Assembly (NCBI GenBank): GCA_044450785.1
Contig: JBIOJM010000066.1
Coordinates: forward strand, 1 to 35,758
Length of the DNA stretch: 35,758 nucleotides
From: JBIOJM01 sp044450785
GTDB taxonomy: Bacteria > Planctomycetota > Planctomycetia > Isosphaerales > Isosphaeraceae
Direction of reading: 5' to 3'
The translations under genes and the position numbers were made by a program. Of this stretch, positions 24,820-32,457 are shown piece by piece (the stretch's first letter is position 1; each line of letters starts with the position of its first letter). Under the pieces are notes generated by a model. That model was given only the letters and a program-made list of their open reading frames with translations, was not told the DNA's origin and ran no database searches.

Positions 24820-25464
24820 TCACGGCGCCCGATCCGCGTGCGACCTGACGGGAGACCCCGAGGCGCCCGATGCGAGGCGGTGTGGTCTGCTCCGGAGCCG
24901 AATCGGCAACGGATCGACGGGCCTCTCATCCGGATTCGGCCCGAACCGTTGGCCGGACGCCTCCGTCGAGACGCCGCCCGAGGCGGACACCGGCAGGCCG
25001 CCCCGATAGACTTGCTCGGGGGGCAAGACGTCGGACCGGTCCCCCAACACACGACCGATGCGGGGGGTGGCATTGAGGGCGTCGTTGGCGATGGTGTTGC
25101 GCGTGACCAGCGGGATGATCGGGGCGACGGCGTCGTTGGCCCCCGAGCCGACGAAGATTGTCGAGGCGACCCGCCCGTTCGATCCGTTCGGCGACGTTGC
25201 GGCCTGGCCGGGGACGCCGGTACTGTTCGCCGGCAGCAGGCTGGAGCTGCCCCCCCCCGTCATGGCGGACGGCGTGAGGAAGCCGGGGCTGCCCGACGTG
25301 CCGAGGGGATCGGCGACGCTGACGGGGAAGGGACTCATCACGAGGACGTAACCGCCGGCCGTCAGCACGATCGCACCCGGGCCCAAATTGGGGATGACCG
25401 GCACCAGACGATCCTCCAGCACGCAGTCCCGGAGGTCGGGAGAGTACTTCAACTGCGCCTTCAT
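24820..25464 (-). CDS. Hypothetical planctomycete protein with LEDRLVP motif
   Basis: This 214-residue protein has CVLEDRLVPVIPN near residues 15-27. The short 'LEDRLVP' motif is common near the N-terminus of large planctomycete exported and surface proteins and may be an export signal, although its mechanism is unproven. The rest is low-complexity, rich in Gly, Ser, Pro and Ala, without recognised domain. ATG 25464 (GGAG 8 nt upstream) is preferred to a start 21 nt earlier. The C-terminal ~50 residues are Arg- and Pro-rich and may be readthrough of non-selected sequence, so the gene could be degenerate. Function unknown. Confidence 0.55.
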   Translation of the reverse strand: MKAQLKYSPDLRDCVLEDRLVPVIPNLGPGAIVLTAGGYVLVMSPFPVSVADPLGTSGSPGFLTPSAMTGGGSSSLLPANSTGVPGQAATSPNGSNGRVASTIFVGSGANDAVAPIIPLVTRNTIANDALNATPRIGRVLGDRSDVLPPEQVYRGGLPVSASGGVSTEASGQRFGPNPDERPVDPLPIRLRSRPHRLASGASGSPVRSHADRAP

Positions 25465-25798
25465 CGTTTCATCTCCAGGAAACACGGAGTGGGAGCGGGG
25501 CTCGGCCCGGAATCACCCCCGCGCCGGCGTGTGGGATCGGACGCACTCCGAAGTCCCTGACTGGCCTGGATTCGACCGACCGAGGTGGTGACCACGCCCG
25601 GCGGTCCGAATCGGACCCACGCCCGGAGGCCGGGGCGATCGCGTCGATCGCTCTCCTCCCCCGCTGAATAACTGAGAGTGGATACCGGACACCGTCAGGC
25701 GGGAAAAGCGCCGCCGGTGGGCTGACGCGAATGGGAGCGCGAGTCGTGGGCGACTCGGGAAGAGTTCATCGACCGTGTGCTGCACGCTGGCCTGATGC
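25465..25798. other. Intergenic stretch without a recognised feature
   Basis: About 330 bases between the LEDRLVP gene and the kinase gene, both on the minus strand. No convincing short gene, RNA or strong terminator is seen on either strand. The open frames here lack ribosome binding sites and family motifs. It presumably contains the promoter of the LEDRLVP gene, but I could not pick out a clear -35/-10 pair. Confidence 0.4.
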
Positions 25799-28700
25799 TC
25801 ACTGGGTCGTTTGGGCACGGCGGAGCAGGGCTGCAACCTCTTGCCACAGCGCCTGGCAATCCTGCCGTTCGGCCGAAGGCAATTTCTGCAGGGTGTCCTC
25901 GTCGCGGAGCCCGGCCAGGTCGGGGTCGTCCCGCCAAGGCGCCAACGTCTTCTGAGCCTGGATGCGGTCCGCTGCCGTGCCGGTGTCTACCTTTTTGGTC
26001 CAGGCGGCCAGATCGAGTCGCAACCAATCGCGCGTCTGTTTGCGCAATCCCGCACGCTCCGGCTCCCCGAGCCCGGCCGCGTCGTCGCCATGACCGTCGC
26101 CAGCCAGGGCGGCGGCGCGGGCGGCGTTGAACCGGTGACCGGCGCGGAGGTCCACGGTCAATTGGGGTGTGGCTGCGAGCGCCTCGGCATAGAGGCGAGC
26201 GACCGTGGCGTAGTGCTTCTGGACCAAACAGAGTTCCGCGAGGTCGAGGCAGTCTGCGGCGGCAGGCCTGTCCTTTCCCTGGACGACGGCAGGGATGCGA
26301 TCTTCGAGGGCGCGCAGGCGCCGGCAGCGCCGCAGTTGACGTTCCAGGTTAGCATGGAACTTTTCCCCCTCGGGGACCAGGTCGAGGCCCCGCCGGATCT
26401 CGGCCTCGGCCTCGGTGAACTCATGCCGGGCGAGCAGCCCCTGGCCCAGCGCCCCATGGCACCAGGCGAAATAAGGTTCAATCCCGACGGCCTGGCGGTA
26501 GTGGTCGATGGCTTCCTTCAGTCGGGCTTCATCCTGCGGGGGAATGCGGAGCGTGTTACGGGCCGGGGTCCACGTGGGGTCACAGTCCTGGGCCCGCTTG
26601 TAACAAGCCATCGCCTCGTCCAGGGCTGGACCACGGAACTTGTTGAGGGGTTTGACGCTCTCCGGGTAATCGTCGTCCGCCTCTTCAAACCGGCCCTTGG
26701 CGACCAGGGCGATACCGAGCAAGTGGTGGGCCCGGGCACAATCGGGGTCGCTCCGCAGGGCCTGCCGGTAGTGGTCGATCGCCTCGTCCAAGGACCCCGA
26801 ACCGGCCTGGATTTCGCCGAGGTTGCAATGGGCGGCGGCCAACTGGGGATCGATCTCCAGGGCGTCCTGGTACGTGAGCACCGCCAGGGGCCAATAGCCC
26901 TTGCGTTCCAGGGCCACGCCGAGGTTGTTCAGGCCCGGCGCGAACCGGGGATCGTTCTTCACGAGCCGGTGCAAGGTGGTAGCGGCGTCCCATATCCAGT
27001 ACTTGTCAATCTGGACGAGGCCGACGTCATTCAGAACGGCGGCCGCTTGCGGGCGGATTTTCTGAGCCTTCTCGTAGTAGGCCAGGGCCGGCGCGGGATC
27101 ACCTCCCGGGTGCCTTTCCGCGCCGTGCAGCGCCAGGGCCAGCGTAAAGTTCGCCCAGAAGTCGTCGGGATATTGCTCCCGGACGCGCCGGAGAAAGCCG
27201 ACCCCGTCCTCGCCGGTCGCAGTCAGCCATTCGCCCAGCGCCAGCAGCAGCGGTACGGGCTGCTCCGCCAGCGGCTCCGCCTGCGCCAGCTCGGCCAGGG
27301 CCTTCCCATCTCTCCAGGCCGCTGGGTGGCGCACCCGGTCGCGCCAGGGGTCGGGGTCCGCCCGGCGCGCCAAGCCCAGCAGCCAATCCTGCCGGGCCGG
27401 GTCGGCGGCACAGACCGCCCAGTCATCCAGCGCGGCGACAATGTGGGCAACCCATTTGGAGGCACGGATTCGCGCTGCGACTCCCTCCGGGTCGTCGGGA
27501 GGCTCGCCCAGCCCCTGGTCTCGGAAAGCCTCGGCGTAGTCCCGATCCGCCCGGGCCTTGTTGAAGCGCAGCAGAGCGCCGTGGTGGAGCTGCCCCTCGG
27601 CCAGGGTTGAGCGATTCAGGCGGATCGCCTCGAGCCGTACCAGGAACTGATGGTCGCGGCGGGCCGCCGCCACAACCGGGTACAGCCAGAACGGCCCGCC
27701 GTCGCCGAGCCGAGACCGGGCCTGTTCCAGTGCGGCGCCGGCATCGGGGAAGGCCGACTGCCGCTGCAACCGGTCCGCTTCCCGCAAGTCCGCCTCCACC
27801 GCCCGCGCGGTGCGAAACTGCCGACCGATTAGCGAGCCCCCGGCGCCAAGCAGTGTGGTCGCCACAAACAACGTGACGGCGAGCAGCGCTGCGGCCGCCG
27901 GGCTACGCCGCGCCCATCGGGCGAGGCGCTCCAACCGCCCGGCCCGGCGCGCCGCGATGTGCTCCCCGCGAAGATACCGGCGGAGGTCTTCCGCCAGTGC
28001 GGCGGCGCTGGCGTAGCGCCGGTGCGGCTCCTTGGACAAGCACTTCAGGCAGATCGTTGTCAGGTCGCGCGGCACCTGCGGGTTCAGCCGTGTCGGAGAC
28101 ACTGGCTCGTCTGTCAGCACCTGCTGGAGCGTTGCCGTCGCGCTCTCGGCGCGGAACGGCGGCCGGCCCGTGAGCAGCTCGTACAGGATTGCCCCCAGGG
28201 CGTACACGTCCGTGGCTGGCCCGATCGCCTGCCTTTCGCCGCGCGCTTGCTCGGGGGCCATGTAGCTCGGCGTCCCCACCGGCACGCCGCTCAGCGTCAG
28301 TCCCCCGTCGCCTTCCAGCCGACGGGCCAGGCCAAAGTCGGTCACCTTGGGCGTGCCGTCCCGGGTGAGCAGAATGTTGGCCGGCTTGAGATCCCGATGC
28401 ACGATACCGCTTTGATGCGCCGCGTGGATCGCTTCGGCCAGCGTCGCCACGCGTGCAGCCGCTTGATGAGCCGGTTGAGGAACCCCCCGGATTTGATCAG
28501 CCAGGTTGCCGCCCTCAACCAGCTCCATCGTGAAGTAGGGCCGGCCCTCCACGTCGCCCATGTCATAGACCTGCACGATGTTGGGGTGGCCCAGGCCGGC
28601 GACCGCTTGCGACTCGCGCAGGAAGCGCTCCAGCTCCTCCGGCCGGGCGCAGGGGCCGGCCAGCAGCATCTTCAGGGCGACCGCGCGGTTAAGGCGCAGG

Positions 28701-28996
28701 TGCCACGCCCGATAGACGACGCCCATGCCGCCTCGGCCAAGCAAGGCCTCCACCCGGTAGCCGGGAACCTGCGGCAGCTCCGCGGGATGGGGTACGGCCA
28801 CGATCGCGTCGGCACGCGGGGGTGTCTCCGGGTCTGGAAACAATGCCGCGAGCGACCCGTCAACGAGGCGGAAAGCCTTCCACCGCCGCCGGACTTCGGG
28901 AAGCAACTCCGGGCAGTCGCGGCACACTTCTTCCGGGGTCCGACCCGAGTCGAGCATCTCCTCGAGGAGTGCGAACACGTCGGGGTTGCCGGTCAT
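25799..28996 (-). CDS. Membrane serine/threonine protein kinase with C-terminal TPR repeats
   Basis: This 1065-residue protein has a PknB-type kinase domain at about 80-345: glycine loop GRGGMG (87-92), Lys109 in VALKML, HRDLKPAN (200-207, catalytic Asp202), DFG (220-222) and the APE region MAPEQ. All key residues are present, so it should be active. One membrane helix lies at about 366-388, followed by roughly 650 residues dominated by TPR-like repeats (for example AHCNLGEIQAGSGSLDEAIDHYRQAL), presumably outside the cytosol. The N-terminal ~75 residues may be a small regulatory part. ATG 28996 has GAGGAG upstream. It follows the sigma-factor gene by 12 nt, a common planctomycete pair. Confidence 0.93.
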   Translation of the reverse strand: MTGNPDVFALLEEMLDSGRTPEEVCRDCPELLPEVRRRWKAFRLVDGSLAALFPDPETPPRADAIVAVPHPAELPQVPGYRVEALLGRGGMGVVYRAWHLRLNRAVALKMLLAGPCARPEELERFLRESQAVAGLGHPNIVQVYDMGDVEGRPYFTMELVEGGNLADQIRGVPQPAHQAAARVATLAEAIHAAHQSGIVHRDLKPANILLTRDGTPKVTDFGLARRLEGDGGLTLSGVPVGTPSYMAPEQARGERQAIGPATDVYALGAILYELLTGRPPFRAESATATLQQVLTDEPVSPTRLNPQVPRDLTTICLKCLSKEPHRRYASAAALAEDLRRYLRGEHIAARRAGRLERLARWARRSPAAAALLAVTLFVATTLLGAGGSLIGRQFRTARAVEADLREADRLQRQSAFPDAGAALEQARSRLGDGGPFWLYPVVAAARRDHQFLVRLEAIRLNRSTLAEGQLHHGALLRFNKARADRDYAEAFRDQGLGEPPDDPEGVAARIRASKWVAHIVAALDDWAVCAADPARQDWLLGLARRADPDPWRDRVRHPAAWRDGKALAELAQAEPLAEQPVPLLLALGEWLTATGEDGVGFLRRVREQYPDDFWANFTLALALHGAERHPGGDPAPALAYYEKAQKIRPQAAAVLNDVGLVQIDKYWIWDAATTLHRLVKNDPRFAPGLNNLGVALERKGYWPLAVLTYQDALEIDPQLAAAHCNLGEIQAGSGSLDEAIDHYRQALRSDPDCARAHHLLGIALVAKGRFEEADDDYPESVKPLNKFRGPALDEAMACYKRAQDCDPTWTPARNTLRIPPQDEARLKEAIDHYRQAVGIEPYFAWCHGALGQGLLARHEFTEAEAEIRRGLDLVPEGEKFHANLERQLRRCRRLRALEDRIPAVVQGKDRPAAADCLDLAELCLVQKHYATVARLYAEALAATPQLTVDLRAGHRFNAARAAALAGDGHGDDAAGLGEPERAGLRKQTRDWLRLDLAAWTKKVDTGTAADRIQAQKTLAPWRDDPDLAGLRDEDTLQKLPSAERQDCQALWQEVAALLRRAQTTQ

Positions 28997-29008
28997 CGGC
29001 GGGTCTCC

Positions 29009-29653
29009 TCAGGACGAAGGGGTGTCGCCTGGCGACCCCGGTGTCCCGTCCGGCGCGTCCGGACGAAGGTCGGCCAGCTGCTCCGCCAGCAGGAGGCGGG
29101 CCCGGTTCAGGCGCCGCTGCACCGTCTTCACCGAAAGCCCGATAACCTCGGCGGCCTCGGAGTAAGGCAGCCCCTGGATGCGGACCAGCTCAAACACTTC
29201 CCGCTCGGCCTCCGGCAAGCCCTCGATCGCCCGCAGCATGCGGCGGGCGTCCTGGCTGAGGCAGGAGTCGCTGCTGCCGGGCGGGGCCGCAACGCCGGAT
29301 TCCGCCAGGGCCGCGGCGGGGGGCTGATCATCTAAGCGTCGGGCCAGATCATTCAACTCCCAGCGCATATGCTGGTTGGCCAGGGCGAAGAACTGGCGCA
29401 CGGTCTGGGGACGGACGTCGCGCAGGGCCCTGAGCAGCCCGGCCACCACACCGCCGAGCAGCTCGTCGGTCTCCAGGTTCAGGGGCGGTTGCGTCAGCCG
29501 CGGGTAACTCCGCCGGAGCAGCGAGGCGCACAACAGGCGCAGGCGGCCGACCGCCCGTTCCAGCAGGTCCCGGATGAGCGGTTCTGCGGCCGCGTCCCCT
29601 TGCACTGCGTCAAGGCAGCGCTGGACGACGGCGGTAGTCGGTTCTTCGTTCAT
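29009..29653 (-). CDS. ECF-type RNA polymerase sigma factor
   Basis: This 214-residue protein has region 2-like sequence (LETDELLGGVVAGLLRALRD, then FFALANQHMRWELNDLARRLD) and a clear region 4 helix-turn-helix near the C-terminus (LPEAEREVFELVRIQGLPYSEAAEVIGLSVKTVQRRLNRAR). This places it among planctomycete ECF sigma factors that direct polymerase to special promoters. ATG 29653 is chosen as the domain start, although no strong ribosome binding site is seen. The kinase gene 12 nt downstream on the same strand may control its activity by phosphorylation. A 39-nt direct repeat lies just upstream. Confidence 0.85.
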   Translation of the reverse strand: MNEEPTTAVVQRCLDAVQGDAAAEPLIRDLLERAVGRLRLLCASLLRRSYPRLTQPPLNLETDELLGGVVAGLLRALRDVRPQTVRQFFALANQHMRWELNDLARRLDDQPPAAALAESGVAAPPGSSDSCLSQDARRMLRAIEGLPEAEREVFELVRIQGLPYSEAAEVIGLSVKTVQRRLNRARLLLAEQLADLRPDAPDGTPGSPGDTPSS

Positions 29654-29678
29654 GGCGAGGCAAGCCCGCAAAACAAAC

Positions 29679-29791
29679 GGTTGCAGACCTTCTATCAGAA
29701 TTGGTGTCCATCCGCCCGGGGTCCCGGCCCAGCTCGGGGGCGGCGACCTGGAGGTTGCTGACATTCTATCAGAATTGGTGTCCATCCGCCC
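29679..29791 (-). repeat. Two 39-nt direct repeats upstream of the sigma-factor gene
   Basis: The sequence at 29679-29717 is repeated at 29753-29791 with 37 of 39 bases matching, at a period of 74 bp. The core (28 nt) is exact and includes TTCTATCAGAATTGGTGTCC, in which TTCT-ATC-AGAA is a small dyad. Lying 26-138 bp before the sigma-factor start, it may be a duplicated promoter or regulator site, possibly for autoregulation. No consensus promoter is clear. Confidence 0.75.
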
Positions 29792-30117
29792 CTCTCAGGA
29801 ATACCGGGGAAGCAATGACGGATTCGCCGCGAGGGCGGGAAGGAATCGATTCACGCCGCATCCTCATGGACGCACGCCAGGATTACTGGTTCGGCGAAGC
29901 CGTCTGATCTAAACCGTTAGAGTAGACAGTATGGCAGTGCCAATTCGCGACAAGTTCCCTTAGTGCCGCGTCTTCGGAAAGCTGGTGATTTCGCCCGACT
30001 TGGTAAGAATTTGGTAAGACGACTGGCCGTGCGACCCCAATGCGGCTGCAATCAATCCCATGAAAGTGAGCGACGTAACTGGCTGATTCAACAATAACTT
30101 AAACGCCACACCAACAT

Positions 30118-30204
30118 CAGCCCAATGCCACGTATACGGCAGACGCTGAGGACTTAAAATCCTCTGGGGGCAACCCCGTGTGGGTTCGATTCCCACCGCC
30201 GGTA
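30118..30204 (+). tRNA. tRNA-Leu(UAA)-like 3' portion, probably not functional
   Basis: The anticodon arm GAGGA-CTTAAAA-TCCTC (about 30147-30163) has anticodon TAA. It is followed by a long variable arm GGGGG-CAA-CCCC, a T arm GTGGG-TTCGATT-CCCAC and CGCCGGTA as the acceptor 3' strand, ending near 30204. The D-arm side (CGTATACGGCAGACGC) is Leu-like. However, the 7 bases that should pair with CGCCGGT (GCCCAAT or its neighbours) do not, and no ACCGGCG is present upstream. It is therefore probably a tRNA 3' part, as left by integration at a tRNA gene. A reverse-strand reading gives the GIEPTRGCPQRILSP pattern typical of misread tRNA-Leu. Confidence 0.6.
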
Positions 30205-30393
30205 TTGGACTTGCGACGAATAGGGGACGGGTACTTGCTGAACGGACTTGGCAACACGCCCAGCGTCGCATTGGGGTGGCATTGGCCATTTCGTTGACGT
30301 TGAATGGAGTTACGTACCGTGTACGCGGAACCCTCGTCAAGGATGGCACCGATTTACTTCCTGGGTTTTTTCACTTGGAAGAAACAGCAGGCT
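30205..30393. other. Spacer between the tRNA-like element and the nuclease-like gene
   Basis: About 190 bases with no supported gene on either strand. The upstream stretch 29908-30117 likewise holds no supported gene, only a short repeat of TTGGTAAGA around 30000-30020. I see no clear terminator or integrase gene here, although the tRNA-like element suggests an integration boundary. Confidence 0.35.
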
Positions 30394-31328
30394 TCAGTCG
30401 TCCAGGCGAAGTTCCTCAAGGGACTGTGCATTGAGAAGGTTGAGCTGGAGTTGGGCCAGCGCGTTCGACGACAAAGCCTCAACCTGTTGCTTGACTTTGG
30501 CAGTCAGCGGGCCGAACTTCGCTTCCATCTGCCGCAGGGCCGACCGCCGCTCGCCCTGCTCGATGCCGCGTTCGATACCGCGTTCGTAGGTGGTCTTCAT
30601 GAGGGGTTCGACCTCGCGATACGCCTCGGCGTGCAGCAACGCTTGCAGCCGCTCATTTTGCGACTCGTCCAGCTCCGCGTAGGCCTCCAGGCATTCGGCC
30701 AGCAGGAACCGCCGATAGTCATTCTCTCCCGAACCGGCGATCCGTTTCAACCCCTCGGCGTACAACTCGGCCCGCCGGTCCGCCGGGAGCCGCATCAGGG
30801 CGCTCAGCGCCACCCCCAGCAGGTTCTCGCCCGTCGCGTACGGCTCGCCGTCCAAGGCCGGCAGGCCGACGTAGGCGTAGTCGAAGCGGACGATCCGATG
30901 CTCCCAGAAGTGTTCCTCGTAGGCGTCCCAGCCGATGCCGTCGAGCCCCACGCGGAGGAACAGGGCGATCGGAAGGACCGGCAGCCCGGTATCGCGCCGC
31001 AGTTGGATGTAGTACTCGAACATCCGCGGGCGGAAGGCCAGGGCGCTGGCTCGCGACTCCAGTCGAGATGGACCAGGGCCACTAGGTCGGTGGCACCCGC
31101 GCGGGGCGGCGGGCCGCCGGGCCGCAGCTTCAAGCGTGCCACCAGGTCAAGCTGCCGTCGCTCCCCCTGCGGCGGTGCCAGGAACAGCTCCTTATCCAGC
31201 CAGTCGATGTCGACGAACTCGAACCGCGCCGCCCAGTCGGGGAAGAAGCAGAGGAAGAAGGCGTGGAAGAACTCCTTGATCAGGACCTTGAGGCGCTGGC
31301 CGTGATCGGGTGCGTCGGACTGCGGCAT
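30394..31328 (-). pseudogene. Rpn/PD-(D/E)XK nuclease-like protein, frameshifted
   Basis: The N-terminal part (from MPQSDAPDHG) has LIKEFFHAFFLCFFPDW, FEFVDIDWLDKELF, RRQLDLVARLKL and ATDLVALVHL. These resemble the first half of the Rpn-type recombination-promoting nucleases (transposase_31/YhgA-like), with a PD-(D/E)XK core. The C-terminal part, in another frame, starts MFEYYIQLRRDTGLPVLPIALFL and ends in a coiled stretch of ERGIERGIEQGERRSALRQ type. One base appears to be missing at about 31062-31066 (CTCGACTGGAG where CTCGANCTGGAG is expected). Restoring it gives 311 residues. As it stands the catalytic part and the C-terminal part are separated. Such genes are often mobile and highly variable. 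Confidence 0.65.
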
Positions 31329-31582
31329 GATCGACACCCCGTGGCACCAGACCCCCAAGGCCGGGACCGGCGAACAACCCGCCAGCCTTTCAGGAACGAG
31401 ACGACACGCCATGCTACCAAGAAGATCGGTTCCGGGTAGGTTGGATTCTCTGCGTGTGATCGTCATCCAGGCCATCGGCGAGGCGACTACGGTGATTCCG
31501 AGCCGAACGTGGTGCTCGGTTGCCATCGCGGACGTCAGGAATCCGTCCACGGGGCGTCAGGTGGCAGACCACGGGTGTCAAC

Positions 31583-31761
31583 GGGACCGGAAAAGGCTCG
31601 GTGGGACCGGAAAAGGCCGGAAAAGGGTCAAGACCGAAGTCGGAATCGGTTCCTGACCCCTTTGATTATCGCCGGAATCGGTTCCTGACCGCTTTGATTA
31701 TCTGACCCCTTTGATTATCGCAAGACCGAAGTCGGAATCGGTTCCTGACCCCTTTGATTAT
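31583..31761. repeat. REP-like repeat cluster
   Basis: Two exact 41-nt copies (31629-31669 and 31721-31761) begin CAAGACCGAAGTCGGAATCGG and end with GGTTCCTGACCCCTTTGATTAT. Between them are a 29-nt copy with one change (31673-31701) and a short partial copy (about 31702-31720). Before them GGGACCGGAAAAGG occurs twice (31583-31596, 31603-31616). The core GGTTCCTGACCCC resembles REP-type sequences mobilised by TnpA-REP (RAYT) transposases. No such transposase is in this window, so that link is inference. Confidence 0.75.
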
Positions 31762-31854
31762 GCCAGGCAGCGTGCGCGAGGCGGCGGATTGACAATATCC
31801 GGCAGTGGCGCCGGGCAGCGCGAGCCGGTGACCTCCTGAACTCCATTCAGGAGA

Positions 31855-32395
31855 GTGGATCACAGAAAAGTGGAATTACTGCTGACCGCTCGAGTTCGCG
31901 TGACTCAGCATTCCTCCTTCCCGTCCACGCCGGGACTCCTCGATTTGCATTCTCCCCGCCGCCCTAACCTCGTCGTTGTTGAGCGGAACGATCTGTTGTC
32001 TCTCCAGTGGAACCATGGTCGGGTCGAGGTCCAGACCGAGGTTGCGCTCGGGGTAGGCAGAGAGGAAGGCGTCGTGGAAGTCTACCCGTCGATGCCCTTC
32101 TCGCTCGTGTCTCGGTTCACGAGCCGCCTGACGTGCCGGCCGGGGAGAAGGCGTGGTGGATCGAGGCCGTCGGGGCCGGGTCGAGCCTAGAGGCTAGCGA
32201 GGGGCTCACAATCGCGGTCCTCGACACTCGGATCGACAAGACCTACCCAACGTTCACAGGAATCAACTTCGATCTTGTGGACTTTACGGCCAAGCAGACC
32301 AGAACGCCCGGTCGGCGGAGGACCTCCAAGGTCATGGGATGCACGTCGCTGGCACCATTTGCGGTCGGGACTTCGGGGGTACGCGGATAGCACCC
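31855..32395 (+). pseudogene. Decayed N-terminal half of a subtilisin-like (S8) protease
   Basis: The first segment begins at a GTG (31855), MDHRKVELLLTARVRV, and runs to about VEVYPSMPF. A second frame continues with VSVHEPPDVPAGEKAWWIEAV, then SEGLTIAVLDTRID, the catalytic Asp region (usually DTGID). A third frame near 32300 gives QGHGMHVAGTICGRDF, the catalytic His region (usually GHGTH). Homology ends at about 32395 with RIA and no catalytic Ser segment follows. Two frameshifts (about 32095 and 32297), a lost second half and altered motifs show it is dead. It points towards the end of the three-gene protease operon and may be a relic copy of that operon's S8 gene. Confidence 0.6.
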
Positions 32396-32457
32396 TTTTC
32401 GGCCCTTTTTGTCAACAATTCGACTCTCGACCCGTTTTCTCTCCCTAACGGTCGAAC

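Noticed and set aside
29815..29907. 30-codon plus-strand frame starting MTDSPRGREG and ending WFGEAV
   Set aside because: Too short, no convincing ribosome binding site and no known relative that I can name.
29960..30105. Plus-strand frame tail (GDFARLGKNLVRRLAV) just before the tRNA-like element, possible integrase C-terminus
   Set aside because: Only about 45 codons with no catalytic motif, so an integrase cannot be supported.
29960..30349. 129-codon minus-strand frame containing GIEPTRGCPQRILSP
   Set aside because: This peptide is the well-known false translation of the reverse strand of tRNA-Leu.
31583..31761. CRISPR array
   Set aside because: The repeats are few, unequal and not separated by regular unique spacers, and there are no cas genes.
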